A stretch of 64,000 nucleotides of DNA, from the NCBI RefSeq assembly GCF_014529535.1, contig NW_023503302.1, forward strand, positions 4,202,314 to 4,266,313. The letters are read 5' to 3'. The position numbers and the translations under genes were made by a program. Origin of the DNA: Bradysia coprophila (Eukaryota > Arthropoda > Insecta > Diptera > Sciaridae). The stretch's first letter is position 1. Every line of letters begins with the position of its first letter. A model generated the notes under the pieces. The model was given only the letters and a program-made list of their open reading frames with translations. It searched no databases and was not told the DNA's origin. Below are positions 45,201-56,600 of this stretch, in pieces.

Positions 45201-48200
45201 TAAACAGATTCTCGAAATTCTCGAAAAATCGCTCTTAAAAATTCTAATGTAAAATTGAGGATTGAGGAGCTCTACAATACATACACCTGAAAAACAAATT
45301 CTTGACCACGGTTCTACGTACATTTTCTGTGACCTTATTAACTTCGACACTGACACCGACTGATGATCATTACGCCGAATGAGATTCAACTGAAATGTGA
45401 CGTCTTTCAAGTAACTGTTGAAGCATGGGAAAAGAACAGGCGTATGATGTGGATCGGTTACAGTTGCTGCCACAAAACTGAAAAATATAATCATCGACAT
45501 AACTGAATTGATAAGCGAATGTGAATTTAACTAAACTCGTCACCCGACTCCGATGTACCATCGTATGATTTGTACACCAATCCGTAGTCATTGGTCATAT
45601 TACCGCTGAAGAAAACTTTAACGATGTAGTAGTGACCTCTACGCAATGCGGTATTCAGTGTGATTATTAGCTTCTGTCTGACCGCATCGAATCGAATGCC
45701 GTCAATTTGTAAATGGGTTTGATCGTCAGGATTCGGTTCCCTCAACATTGAGTCATTTTGAAATAGACCGTCCCACATTGTGTTGGTATCATTGTATTCG
45801 ACAAATTCAGTTACCGATGGTTCCGATGGTACCGATGGTTCCGGTTGCTCCGATGAACTTTTTACTTCGAATTTAGTTGTTTCATCTTCGCTTCCTGTTT
45901 CGTTAAGTTCTGTTGTTGTTGTGTCAATATCATTTCCCTTATCCTCTCCAGGTAATTCCTGCGATTCTTTTTCCGCACTCGTATCGGGCGTATTTGAATC
46001 GATCCATTCGGTTGAATTTGACATCAATAAATCGGATTGATCATCTTCCACGGAAGCATCGTCCTCAACTAGCTGAGCTGATCGTTCATCTCGATCGTTT
46101 GTTAATTGAAAATTAGAATCTGACAAAATACGGCTACGATACACGGTCACATCGTCGGCACGGATATCTAAATTTTTCGCATCCAGTTCAATTGTTCTAA
46201 TGTGATCGTGATTCGGCGTTATTGTTATCCAAACGTTTCCGGTAAACGAAAATTGATTAAGGGATTCGTTTAGCATTGAATTGAATATCAAACGGTAGTG
46301 CTTCGGTGCGATTGTTTCTTGACTTATTTCGTAGTTTTCATCTTGAGAGTTTTCGATAAACTCTTCTATCGACATTAGTGGTTTGTTCTGAAATGGAAGG
46401 TGAGGTGTTCCAACATTCATATCATTTCAAAATCGAATTCCTGGCTAAGTTAATAATTAAAATGCTGAAAATTTTCGACCACATGAAGTAAAAGATCAGA
46501 TAGTAAAACTGTTAATATGCTTGCACGACAGAGCAAAGTTATTTTACTCTGCCGTGATGCTTGCCGTCTGTGACAGGTTAAAAAACCTAAAGCTTTCATA
46601 AAAAAATGCAGTTAGGATTCCTCACTGAGGAAAGAATGTGTTGCCCTTTAAAATTTTCATAAGCAAGTAATGGACAATTTTACCCCTTACCTGATATGCG
46701 TGTTTTGTTGTGTAAAATACGAGTAATCCCAAAAGAAAACCAAAAATAATGAACAAAATTGTCAGAAGTACTCCTTTCGATATTGTAACGAAGCAGCCAC
46801 CTTTCCTGAAATTAATAATTTGCATTTTTCATTCAATCACATCAATCTCATGATTCGAAATACATCAATTTCTTTTCCTAAGTAATAGCCCTATCCATCG
46901 AAGTATTAGCGAAAATTGAAAATATCGAACGTGCAAATCAAAGCATTTTTTTTGTAAGTCAAGGTAATTCGGTGTACAACACTCGTTCAGCGTTTACGAT
47001 TAGTGTACGCAACTATAATGAATTATAATGTGGGTGTGGACATTTTTTATATTGTAACAAATTAGCATTTGACGTCGTTCTTTATCACTTGACAGAAAAT
47101 TAGTTTTAGAAAAACCAAATTGTTGCTGGCCATTTTTTCATTTAACTTATAATTCTATGAAGTTAGTGCTTAATCATCCCTATTCCCTAAAAAGTCAAGT
47201 AAATCCTTATTCTATTCACCACAAGCATGAACCACAAAAGAAATTCAAAGGCTGTTCTGATATAATGGTAATGCTAGGAGCAGTGCTATGTCATCGTTGA
47301 TTTTTACAGACTATAAATAGATTAGTGAATAGTAATACGGATAGAGATCGTTCCTACTACCTACCAAGAATTACTAAAAGCAAGCTTCGTAACTTTCGGT
47401 AAAATTTAGTACATGAGAGATGCCCTATATGCCCTGTCTTGGCCTGAAAATTTTGTTCGTATTGGGTTGCACAATGTTGGTTTTTTCATCTGTAGTGATA
47501 GTGATATTCTTCTCCACATGAACCATATATGAGTATGATGTGGTGTACAAAACGTCACATCCAAGTTCAACTCCGTCTTACTATTCAAAATACCTATTTA
47601 CGAATCAAAGGTACCTACGGGTAGATCAGAGGGATCTGAACAAAGCGTACGTGTCATGCATTTTCAACTACTTTTCCATACATTTCTGCAAATTTTGAAT
47701 ATACCTTTTCAAATTGGTGTTGTTTAAGATATTTTGTTCGAGGGATTGCTCACTTTGATTACGCAAAATTTAAAACAGCGATTAACCGTAATTACTCGTG
47801 ATAAATGACTGTTATCAACGCACTCCAAGCATGAGTGGTACTCTAAATAGGGTACTAAAACGGTACAGTGAATGTATCAAACAAATTTTCGCACTGTAAA
47901 AAAATCTGGAAGAATTTTTCATACAAAATAGTACTCAATTTGGTAGCTGTCACTAGAAGCACTTTTGCTTGAAGTGCGTTGCTGTTATACATTAAAAAAA
48001 TCACGATTTGTATCTGACTGACGATGTTTGACCTTGTTAATCAGTGGTTAATCAGTTGTTAATCACTGCGTAATCATGTTAATCAAAAGAAGTGAGCCAC
48101 CCCCTCGATTTGGTTCAGAACAAGACTTTCGATAATTGGTTGATGAAAGAAAATGAACATTAAGGACCAACATTTTAGCGGAGAGATGGAAAGAAAAGAT

Positions 48201-48434
48201 ATCACCTTTATCTGAAGTCTCACGCTAGAAAAGTCTCTTTTTCCATAACGTTCCATCATCCGCGTTGTGTATTTGAAATTTCGTGTTGCAATCAAGTGTT
48301 GCAAAGAATAATTTTTATGACGACTAATCTATGGGTGCATAGAAAATTCCTCCATACCTTTCATAATCCATACTATCAACGGGCATTTCACTAAACAGAA
48401 AATTGTCCACTTTGTTTTTGAACTTGTGAACCAT
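42269..48434 (-). CDS. Catalytically dead M1 aminopeptidase homologue A, type II membrane protein
   Basis: This is a predicted 1060 aa gluzincin-fold protein. The exons are 48358-48434, 46691-46805, 45537-46387, 45334-45477, 44791-45096, 44408-44727, 44250-44346, 43902-44203, 43079-43356, 42458-43015 and 42269-42403. The frames join throughout; the 3' end of exon 4 is the least certain (45334 by phase). A short cytosolic tail (residues 1-36) precedes one membrane helix at about 37-57, so it is a type II anchor. The M1 N-domain, catalytic-like domain and ERAP1-like C-domain follow. At the zinc site the motif reads H519-V-V-G-K523, with E542 at the normal 18-residue spacing. The general base Glu and second His are therefore lost, GxMEN is absent, and the catalytic Tyr is replaced (VAQSKG). 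An acidic Ser/Thr/Glu-rich insert fills about 160-287. Peptidase activity is very unlikely. Confidence 0.88.
47816..47981 (-). mobile_element. 166 bp MITE with 7 bp target duplication, copy 2 (gene A intron 1)
   Basis: The ends CAACGCACTCCAAGC and GCTTGAAGTGCGTTG are flanked by an exact 7 bp direct repeat CTGTTAT at 47809-47815 and 47982-47988. It is the reverse-orientation sister of the element at 39150-39315, with the same length and the same internal landmarks. Confidence 0.85.
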
Positions 48435-51189
48435 TCTTTTTGATGTTACAAGATTGTCACTTTCATTAATTAGAACGGTAGCACTTGACTGAATCAGTTA
48501 AAGCTAAAAATTGTTTATACGTTCAACGAAACACTAGTTTTGAACTGCCGTTTTTTTTTTAAACTAATTTTAAAATAATGTCCTCTATATCAGTGTTCGG
48601 TTGCAACTGAAACACCTTTACATAATAAATATTCTCGATTTCAATTCTGGGCATATATAACAAATAAAAACTATTTTCATTTTCTATAACAATTAACTAC
48701 TGACTGGTGTACGTATATGTATTTAAGTGGTACTTATGTTATCAATGAATTTTAAGTATGTACTCCATTTGTTGTGTTATTTATATAAATAAAAAAAAAA
48801 CAAATTTTGACTCAAAACTACACATGTTCGGTTGGCATTTAATATTCTAAGGTAACAACGACTTTCAAATTATCAATTTTATTTAAACTTTCGACGTTAA
48901 TTAATGGTAAAATTCACTTGTTATCAAGCTAAACTGTTCATATTGCACACTCCATTTTTCATTGGGTGATGGGTGATTAACAATTTAATTCATTGAAATC
49001 GACTAAATTAAATTAGTCGACAAAAAGACGTATTTATATTCCAGTGTCGACATTTTTTTATATATTTTTTTTTCGTTTAACTGACAAAACCGATTACACA
49101 CTCATACGGTTCGATTGAAATCGGTTAGTGCACAATATTTTTTTTTTCACATCCAAATGTTATGCCCGAATGAACATGAATCTGAATTCAAAGATTTTCT
49201 GACCCATGAGTGTTTTTTTTCTCTGTATTTCATGTTCCACGTATTGTATTGTTTCGATTTATTGGTTGAACTTTGGAAATAAATACATGTGACTCGAACG
49301 ATATAAAATGTAATGGAAAAATTGAAACGACACATAACATGAGCCTCTGCTGATGAGGTTTAATATTTATTTCACAAAAAAAACGAATTGTAAAAGTTGT
49401 TCGATTTGTACTCGAATCATCACGCACATCAACGAAATGTTTGTTAGGAGTAAAATGGAAAGAAGTTGATCATTTTTACATTACGATGGATGTTAGTGGA
49501 GGTGGAACTTATAACATTTATACAACCAACTTCAGTTTTCCCAGGCAGCGGTACTATGTATCAGTATCATCCAAGTGGTAAAACAGCCACCATCGGTGAA
49601 CGTTCTGTTCAGAAGAATCTTTAAATCTTCAAAAAGTATAGCGAAATGCTTTTAGCAACTAAACATTAAGTTTAATAGACTTTCCTATAATTCTATTACA
49701 TTTCTTGTACATTTCGTCCTAAAACTACTAATGGCAGCGCTCTATTTCTTGTGAACCAACTTCACAGGTATGACATTTTATGGATATTTTACCAAAGCGA
49801 AGTCATATCACCTGAAAATAGAGCGGAAAGAACGAAGTACTGAAAAAAATTGTGGTATCCGAGATTTACCATTTATTATGGGAAATAGTTTGGATATTCT
49901 GGCGCGCGATTTCTTCAAAAGATTATTTTGATATCGTCGAATCGAAATATAGAATTGATCGTTTTAATATCGTCCTCGACGTATAAATTTGATTTCCCTA
50001 AAAAAATATTTTGATATCCCCTTGGCATGTTCTCTGAGAAATGTCATCAATCGATGATAAAATTTCTAAATAATCATTCAAATGCTTTATCGATATTCGA
50101 TAAAAATTGACTACTAATTGGATTATCAAATTATTGTAACATTATAATATTCATAATTAAAATTGGAAATTTACCAGTAAATATTTACCGATTGACAGTC
50201 CATATTTAAATTTATCGATTATCTTTTGATCTTTCAAAAATTCGTTTGAAATTGATTTTTTTCAATATGTCAATGCAGTTGGAGACAGTGAAATTTCAGC
50301 ATGAATTTGTTTAAGCTGTTCACGGTGGGGTTGAACAAAACTTAAATAGAGTCGCGACACCACCTCTGATTTTTTTTTCATGTTCTGGTTGAGGGACTCG
50401 AGTACTATACGAAACTGTTTTCAGTTTCCGGATCTGTCCAGCCGTTTCGGAGAACCGGCACACGTGGCCGTGCGGGACCCACGAGTCAGATTAAATACAG
50501 ATTGTTATAGCAACAGATATAGGGACTAATTGTAAGTTAATTCGTGTCAAAATTGATTGTCTCAACAACCTGGCCACGGAGCAACAGCCAGCTGAAATCG
50601 AAATTTCGACATTTTTAAATCGTGATGTGTCCAACGTAAAGGGAGTTTGAAACTCTTTGAATGACGATATTGGTAGAGGATTCCATGCTTTGAACGCCGA
50701 GAATCGGTTTTTCAAAATTTGTCTGAATTGTGCAATATTTCGCTGCGAAACTTGGACTCCTCTGTAATTCACAGGTAGACCCTTCTTGCAACAAAACAAT
50801 AAGGCCTGATCAGCCTGCAGTGGCAGTCTAAGCTTTACAACGATACCACATTTGTCATACCAGCTTCACAGCAAGTATCTGTTTAGACATTTTGTTTGCA
50901 TCAAGGTCACTCTACGACGAAATTTTCAATTTATTATCCATCTACTTTAGGATGACTGGAATTGATATCCATTCTTCATAAATAAGTGGTTTAAGTTATT
51001 TGAAGCAATTCTGTCGGTTAAAGCTGATTTCCACATATTTTTGGGGTAAATTTTCTCTAACATGTAGCGAAATCAGCTTTGGCCAAAAGTAATACTAGAA
51101 AATTTTCAGGTCATTTTTTGTCCAAAAATATGATAATGTCTTCAGTTTATAGAAAGATTGTGAGATCCGATTTATTACACACATGAACT
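48435..51189. other. Intergenic stretch upstream of gene A
   Basis: No gene is supportable. A partial repeat at about 49738-49850 (GCGCTCTATTTCTTGTGAAC) is shared with 7790-7910 and 61420-61520. The minus-strand open frame at 50491-50799 has no family I can name. Confidence 0.45.
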
Positions 51190-53107
51190 GATTTTGCTTA
51201 TTAAGAGAAAGGAGAGCGTTAAGTGTAAATTGAAGAACAATGCATGTGTGGATAAAAGAGAGGAGCTTCAGGCGGAGTTTTCCCGATTGCGAAAACAAGT
51301 TAAAGAAAAGATTAAGAAATGTTTCAGTAATTACGTGGATGATTGTGAGGTCAAGTTGAAGTCGAATAGAACTCCTTTCCCAGCAGTATGAAGTTCGGTG
51401 ACGTGATAAACTTCGATAGACAGTCGATATGTGATTCGTTTGCACAGTTTTTCAGTTCGGTTTATAGCGTTGATGCTGAGGTCTGAGATGATATTATCTA
51501 TGACCCGTTCACTCATCAGTGTGATGATCCGGTGTCGGGTGACTCGTTTAGCAAAGAAGATATCCAAGAATCTATCAAGGGCTTTAATGTGAATAAGGTA
51601 GCAAGTCCTGACTCTATACCTATGATGTTTTTTATGAACCTCGCATTGTCTCTAAGTCTGCCTCTGTCAATTTTGTTTAATAAGGCTTTGTCGGAAATGA
51701 AATTTCCATCCGAATGGAAGGTGAGTTACGTGTCTCCTATTTTCAAAGATGGAAATAAAGAAGATGTAATGAATTACCGTCCGGTCTCCATCATGTGTGC
51801 GGTCTCAAAGATATTTGAAAGATTAATGTTTAACAGATTGTTTGAACAGTTTAAATCGCGCATCCATCGTTCTCAACATGGGTTTTTCATGAAACGTTCA
51901 ACGCAGACGAATTTAATGGAATATGTTTCTACAGTTGCTCAATCGATAATTAATGGTGGCCAGGTCGATACCATCTACACGGACTTTTCAAAAGCTTTTG
52001 ACAAGGTTAACTATCGTATGCTTATTGACAAATTAAAAAGGATTGGATTCGCGGATAACTTGCTTGAATGGGTTAGATCTTACTTGAAAGATCGCACTCA
52101 ATTTGTTGTGATTGGTGCCACAAAATCGTTTTCAATTGTTCCTACTTCCGGGGTTCCACAAGGATCTATCCTAGGGCCACTGCTGTTCATCATCTTTATC
52201 AATGATCTATTGTCGATGCTACCATCTGGCTCTGGCTTCGCCGACGATTTGAAAGTTTTCCGTAAGATAGAAGATGTCTACGATTGCGAGACATTACAGC
52301 AAGATCTAGTGAAATGGTGTGAGGCGAATAAAATGGTCATTAATGTTAAAAAATATGCAATTATGTCTACTACCCTCAGCCACAACCTACAGGATGCTTG
52401 GGTTCGTATTTCGGTCCGGCAAATTTTTCAAAAATCAACAAAGTATGAAACTTCTATATAATGCGCTCGTCCGGAATCGCTTAGAGTACTGTTCGATCGT
52501 CTGGAGTCCGATGTATCTTAATGCAATTGATCAGTTGGAACGTGTTCAAAAGAAGTTTACACGGATGTTCTTTTTCAAGTTCAATATTGAGACCCCTCGT
52601 CCGCACTACCATGTTCGTTTAAAACGATTGAAGATGCATTCGCTTGAATCCAGACGTATTGAAAACGATGAGATCATGCTTTTTAAATTGGTTCGTGGAT
52701 TCGCTGATTCATCACTTAGCCAGGTCCTTACATATCATCGACCGGTGAGATCAACGAGGCAAAATGCGACTTTCTATCTTCCAGTTATGTCAACGAATTA
52801 CCAACTGAACTCGCCTGTTTATAGGATGCAAAGGAATCACAATGATTTCTTTAATGTTGTAGACTTGCAAAGGGGAAGTTTGGCAGGTTTTAAAGGAATG
52901 ATTAGATCATTCTTTAATCTCTGATTCGCAATGTTTTGATTTCTTTCTTAATTCTTCTTTACTCGGCCATGGCTGTTTCTGATTGTTTGATCGATTTTTT
53001 TTTCTTTCTATATGTTTGTATTAATGATAGGTGAACATGTAATTGGGTGCAAACCTGTTCGTTTATCTTTAAATTAAATAAATAAATAAAAAATAAATAA
53101 AATAAAA
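51190..53107 (+). mobile_element. Decayed non-LTR retrotransposon (jockey/CR1-like reverse transcriptase)
   Basis: The 5' end is truncated: no endonuclease is present and the sequence starts in the basic linker before the reverse transcriptase. Palm motifs are visible: NYRPVSIM, TDFSKAFDKVN, GVPQGSILGPLLF and the catalytic FADD box near 52237. The frame is broken. There is a frame change near 51390, a TGA stop near 51484 and an internal deletion near 52380, after which the C-terminal part (LEYCSIVWSP...) continues in another frame to 52924. The 3' end has the A-rich AAATAAATAAAT tail (about 53075-53107) typical of this class. Confidence 0.88.
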
Positions 53108-53657
53108 TTTCTCAGGGTGTGCTCTAGAGTTTTCACTGTGAGCTCAGGTCACCTTCGCTCCTATGTAGTCCTGAAGTGTTCGCTGCGTGTGGTCGTAAAT
53201 ATAAATGCCGAATACATGGTCAGGTCCTTTATTCCATGCAGAAAATTTTTTAGAAGCACTACTGTCCCGAAGATGTGATTTGCAAAATTTTTGATGCGAA
53301 CCTATTTACTTGTCCACCCTACTAGACATAGAAAACTTAGTCGTGCATCGCTTTTGCACTAAGTTTTTTATGCGTTCTAGGGTAGCCCTACGCAAGACCA
53401 TGTTTGAATGCAGAATCTTAAGATTGCAGATTGCGGATGCACCATATCAACTCCTAAATAAAAACTCAATGCTTGCGTGTAAAGACTCGTTTGTGTATTT
53501 ATTAAATTTTGTATCAAATTACTATGTATCGTCAAAATTGTACACGCTTTCTCTACGATCTTGTATGTTTCTTCCTTAATTCTAAGTTATTGTTCAAATC
53601 CATTCAATAAAATCAAAATGCACTCGCCCCTATTATTCGATCTGTGCCTACGAAACT
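53108..53657. other. Intergenic between the retroelement tail and gene B
   Basis: The 3' flank of M1 gene B lies here. I see no gene. The + strand frame at 53310-53579 has no recognisable motif. Confidence 0.45.
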
Positions 53658-56600
53658 CTATCCGCTAAATTTACTCTCCAATGTGTTGGCACGCTCCAAA
53701 TATTTATCCAGCCACTTTTCAATTATGGGCAAATTCTCGTCACTCCATTTCGTCTCCTCTTTAATGTGTCTCAGTGACTTTTCAATAATATGTTCGGCAC
53801 TTCCGAATTCACCCTGTCGAGCCACATACAATTCGGAAACCATATCGTATCCTTCCTGCGTGGTAAACACTCCGGTTGCTGATCCAATCAAGTTGTCCCA
53901 GAGGTTCGTTTTGTTTTCAAATCTATGCAAGGCGATTAACAAAATTCGATTAAAGTAAAAAGTGTTAAAACAATGTGAAAATAACGTACCTCTGCCGTAT
54001 CAAGTCCCAATTGTCAGACAAGAAATTGAACAGAGTTAAATAGCCGTTTGATCCACCCGACAACATGTTGAATTCCAAGAATATATCGTTCTCGGTGAAA
54101 TTGCCATTTTCTTCCAGAATCGTTATGTTCAAAAGTCTTTCAATTTTGGACGATTGCATGGGACACGATACCAGGCATTTCAGCAAATAGGTTCTCTCAC
54201 TCTGCTTTCGTGATGATGGGAAATTAATCACTCTCTGCAAACCGAATTCCCACTCTTCTTGGGTACCCCATTTAAAGACTGGACAGATGTACTGATTGCT
54301 AACGCTAAATTTAAACTTTATCAGAACGATCAGTCGGATGTAAAATATTGGAACTTACGGATTTCCATCGTCTGGATTTTCGATATCCATCCATTTTTTG
54401 TATGCAGCCTGAGCTTCTTCAATGCATGGACGATATCCAGCTTGACATAAGAACAACCTGGCTAAAGATCTCAGGTTGTCTTTCCACTTTTCTTCGTTCG
54501 GTTGTGCATATGGGCCTAATTCCTCGTAAAGTGGTGTCAGTAAGATACGGACATATGTCTATGCAAGAACGATCATTTAAAATGAGGAATTGAGATTACA
54601 TTTCAAAAACAAAGAGAAATCGTGGAATTACTTGGAATTTCTTGTGCACAGAAGACATGTCAATGTGAGCGCCTATGTGATCGATCAGTGTGAACACTGG
54701 GTTCCAAACAATGTGATCCCTTTCATATTTCATAAAGAGGGTCATATTGAATGCTGTGGCAAAGCTAAGGTCTCCAGCGTAGGCCAAATTCCAAGCATCG
54801 TGAAGAAGTTTAGCTCTAAATAAAAGCAAATCGAATTAATTTGATGCACCAGCAAGTGTTTCTCCTTCATTCTGATCTGGATTACAATAATACACGCCTG
54901 TACCCACCTTGTGTACGTAGGAATGTGCTTCCTTCCTTCTTCTGTTTGAAGATAGTTGGACAATAAATTCCAATTGTCTGCATCATAGTTCACTGGGAAT
55001 GGACCAATTTCTTCCGGATTGACGATGATATATTTATCGGCCGCTGGTAGACCGTCCAACTGCACATCACGGACTTTATTCAACCAAATTGACGGCGTCG
55101 TGTTACGGAAATTCAATTTGTCTTGCGACAAGACTACCAATGGAATCCACCACAACATTTTGTCTTGTTCCGGCACATCGTGCGGACGTTCTCGCAAATA
55201 AACTTTTTGTGTTGCTACTGCCGATTGAGTGGCATATTTTCGCGATACTGTAACGACCGGTAGGCGATCCTTGAATATCCATGATTCGACGATTTCGTTA
55301 ACAGTAACCCCTGGCGGTAATGTTTTATCTGCGTGGGCTTGTTCGGTCAATGCTTTCCAAACATTGTCACCCACAAACGTTCCGCAATGACTATTTCCGC
55401 ACGCACACACAAATTTTAAATTAAAATTTTGCACATTTTGCTCATAGAAAGTCTTACCCATCGGCGAAGAACTTCCTCAACCCTTTCTTGAATGTTTCGG
55501 CACCAATTGTGTAATTTAACATGCGTAGGACCAATTCCGTTTTTGTACATGTTGCCTCTTGTTTGAGGCCGGTGATGCGTGAATGGGGATATCTTTTGCT
55601 AAATTCATAGTAGACACTGTATAGTGTCGTCATTGGCCATTTACCATCGAATTCTTGACCATTATCAATCTACCATCAAACGACAACGAATGGTAAAATC
55701 GAATGTATTGGTAAGTAGAAAAAAGTATTGGATGTAAGTCTGTTGTTAGTGTTAGGCTTCGTCAAATGGAATGCGTATCAATGTTTAAGAAGTCAAGAAG
55801 TGTCTTACTTCAGTTGGTTAAAATATTTTGTGATGTTCGAAAAATCTTTTACTTCATAAGTTCTATCATCAATTTTGCTATTTAAAAGAACACAGCCAGA
55901 GCTGATCACTTACTTTTGTCATCATTACCGATAACAGATGACAATTACGACTCTTTATTTAAACAGAATGAGAGATCAGAGAAATCAAGGCGATCAGCTG
56001 AGGTACGAATTTAGGATTTTTTACGTGTACGAAAAAGTAGACAAAAATTCGGTTTGAGGTTAATATTGTGTTGCTTGCCAATTCTTTTGATTTAACTTGG
56101 TAATCGTCCATTTATATATAGTTCATATGAATCGAAATGGTTAAAGCGATACAAAAGGGTACATTGACAAATCTCGTCCTCAATGAATGAACGAGGAATG
56201 CTGTTTCAAAGTCTTTACGATAAATATTTAAATAAACATGTAAAAATCAACAAGGCCAGGGAGTTAATTCTGCAGGTGCAGATGGTGCCCAACGCGGGTT
56301 TAAAACAGGCCCGCCGAAGGGCTTATTAATTTCGTATGAATGAAGGGCAATGAATGGTTTTTTCAAATTTTTTCATACAATACCCGAAGTGATTTTTTGA
56401 GCCATTCCACCCTTGCTTCGAACGATCGCAAAACATTGATTTTATAACAATTCACGTCAATTTTGGTGAAGATATTTTCAAAGATATTTTTGGTTCGTAT
56501 TAGAGTAAATTGTCCTTTCCTGAAGAATTAATTATTTTCTCCTTCTATTCAGCTTACTTTTTCTCTAAAAATTCCCAAATTACTCAATAAGCCAGCTGAA

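Noticed and set aside
45287..45477. Longer version of gene A exon 4 using the CAG|GTGTAT donor
   Set aside because: The donor looks better, but its phase does not match the acceptor at 45096 and would give a stop codon, so the phase-correct donor at 45334 was preferred.
45370..45591. Alternative frame for gene A exon 4
   Set aside because: It would not join in phase with exon 3 or exon 5 and loses the M1 segment VLFPCFNS.
50491..50799. 102-codon minus-strand frame, perhaps the C-terminus of a retroelement
   Set aside because: The weak resemblance to retroelement tails is from eye only; there are no diagnostic motifs and no adjacent reverse transcriptase in that orientation.
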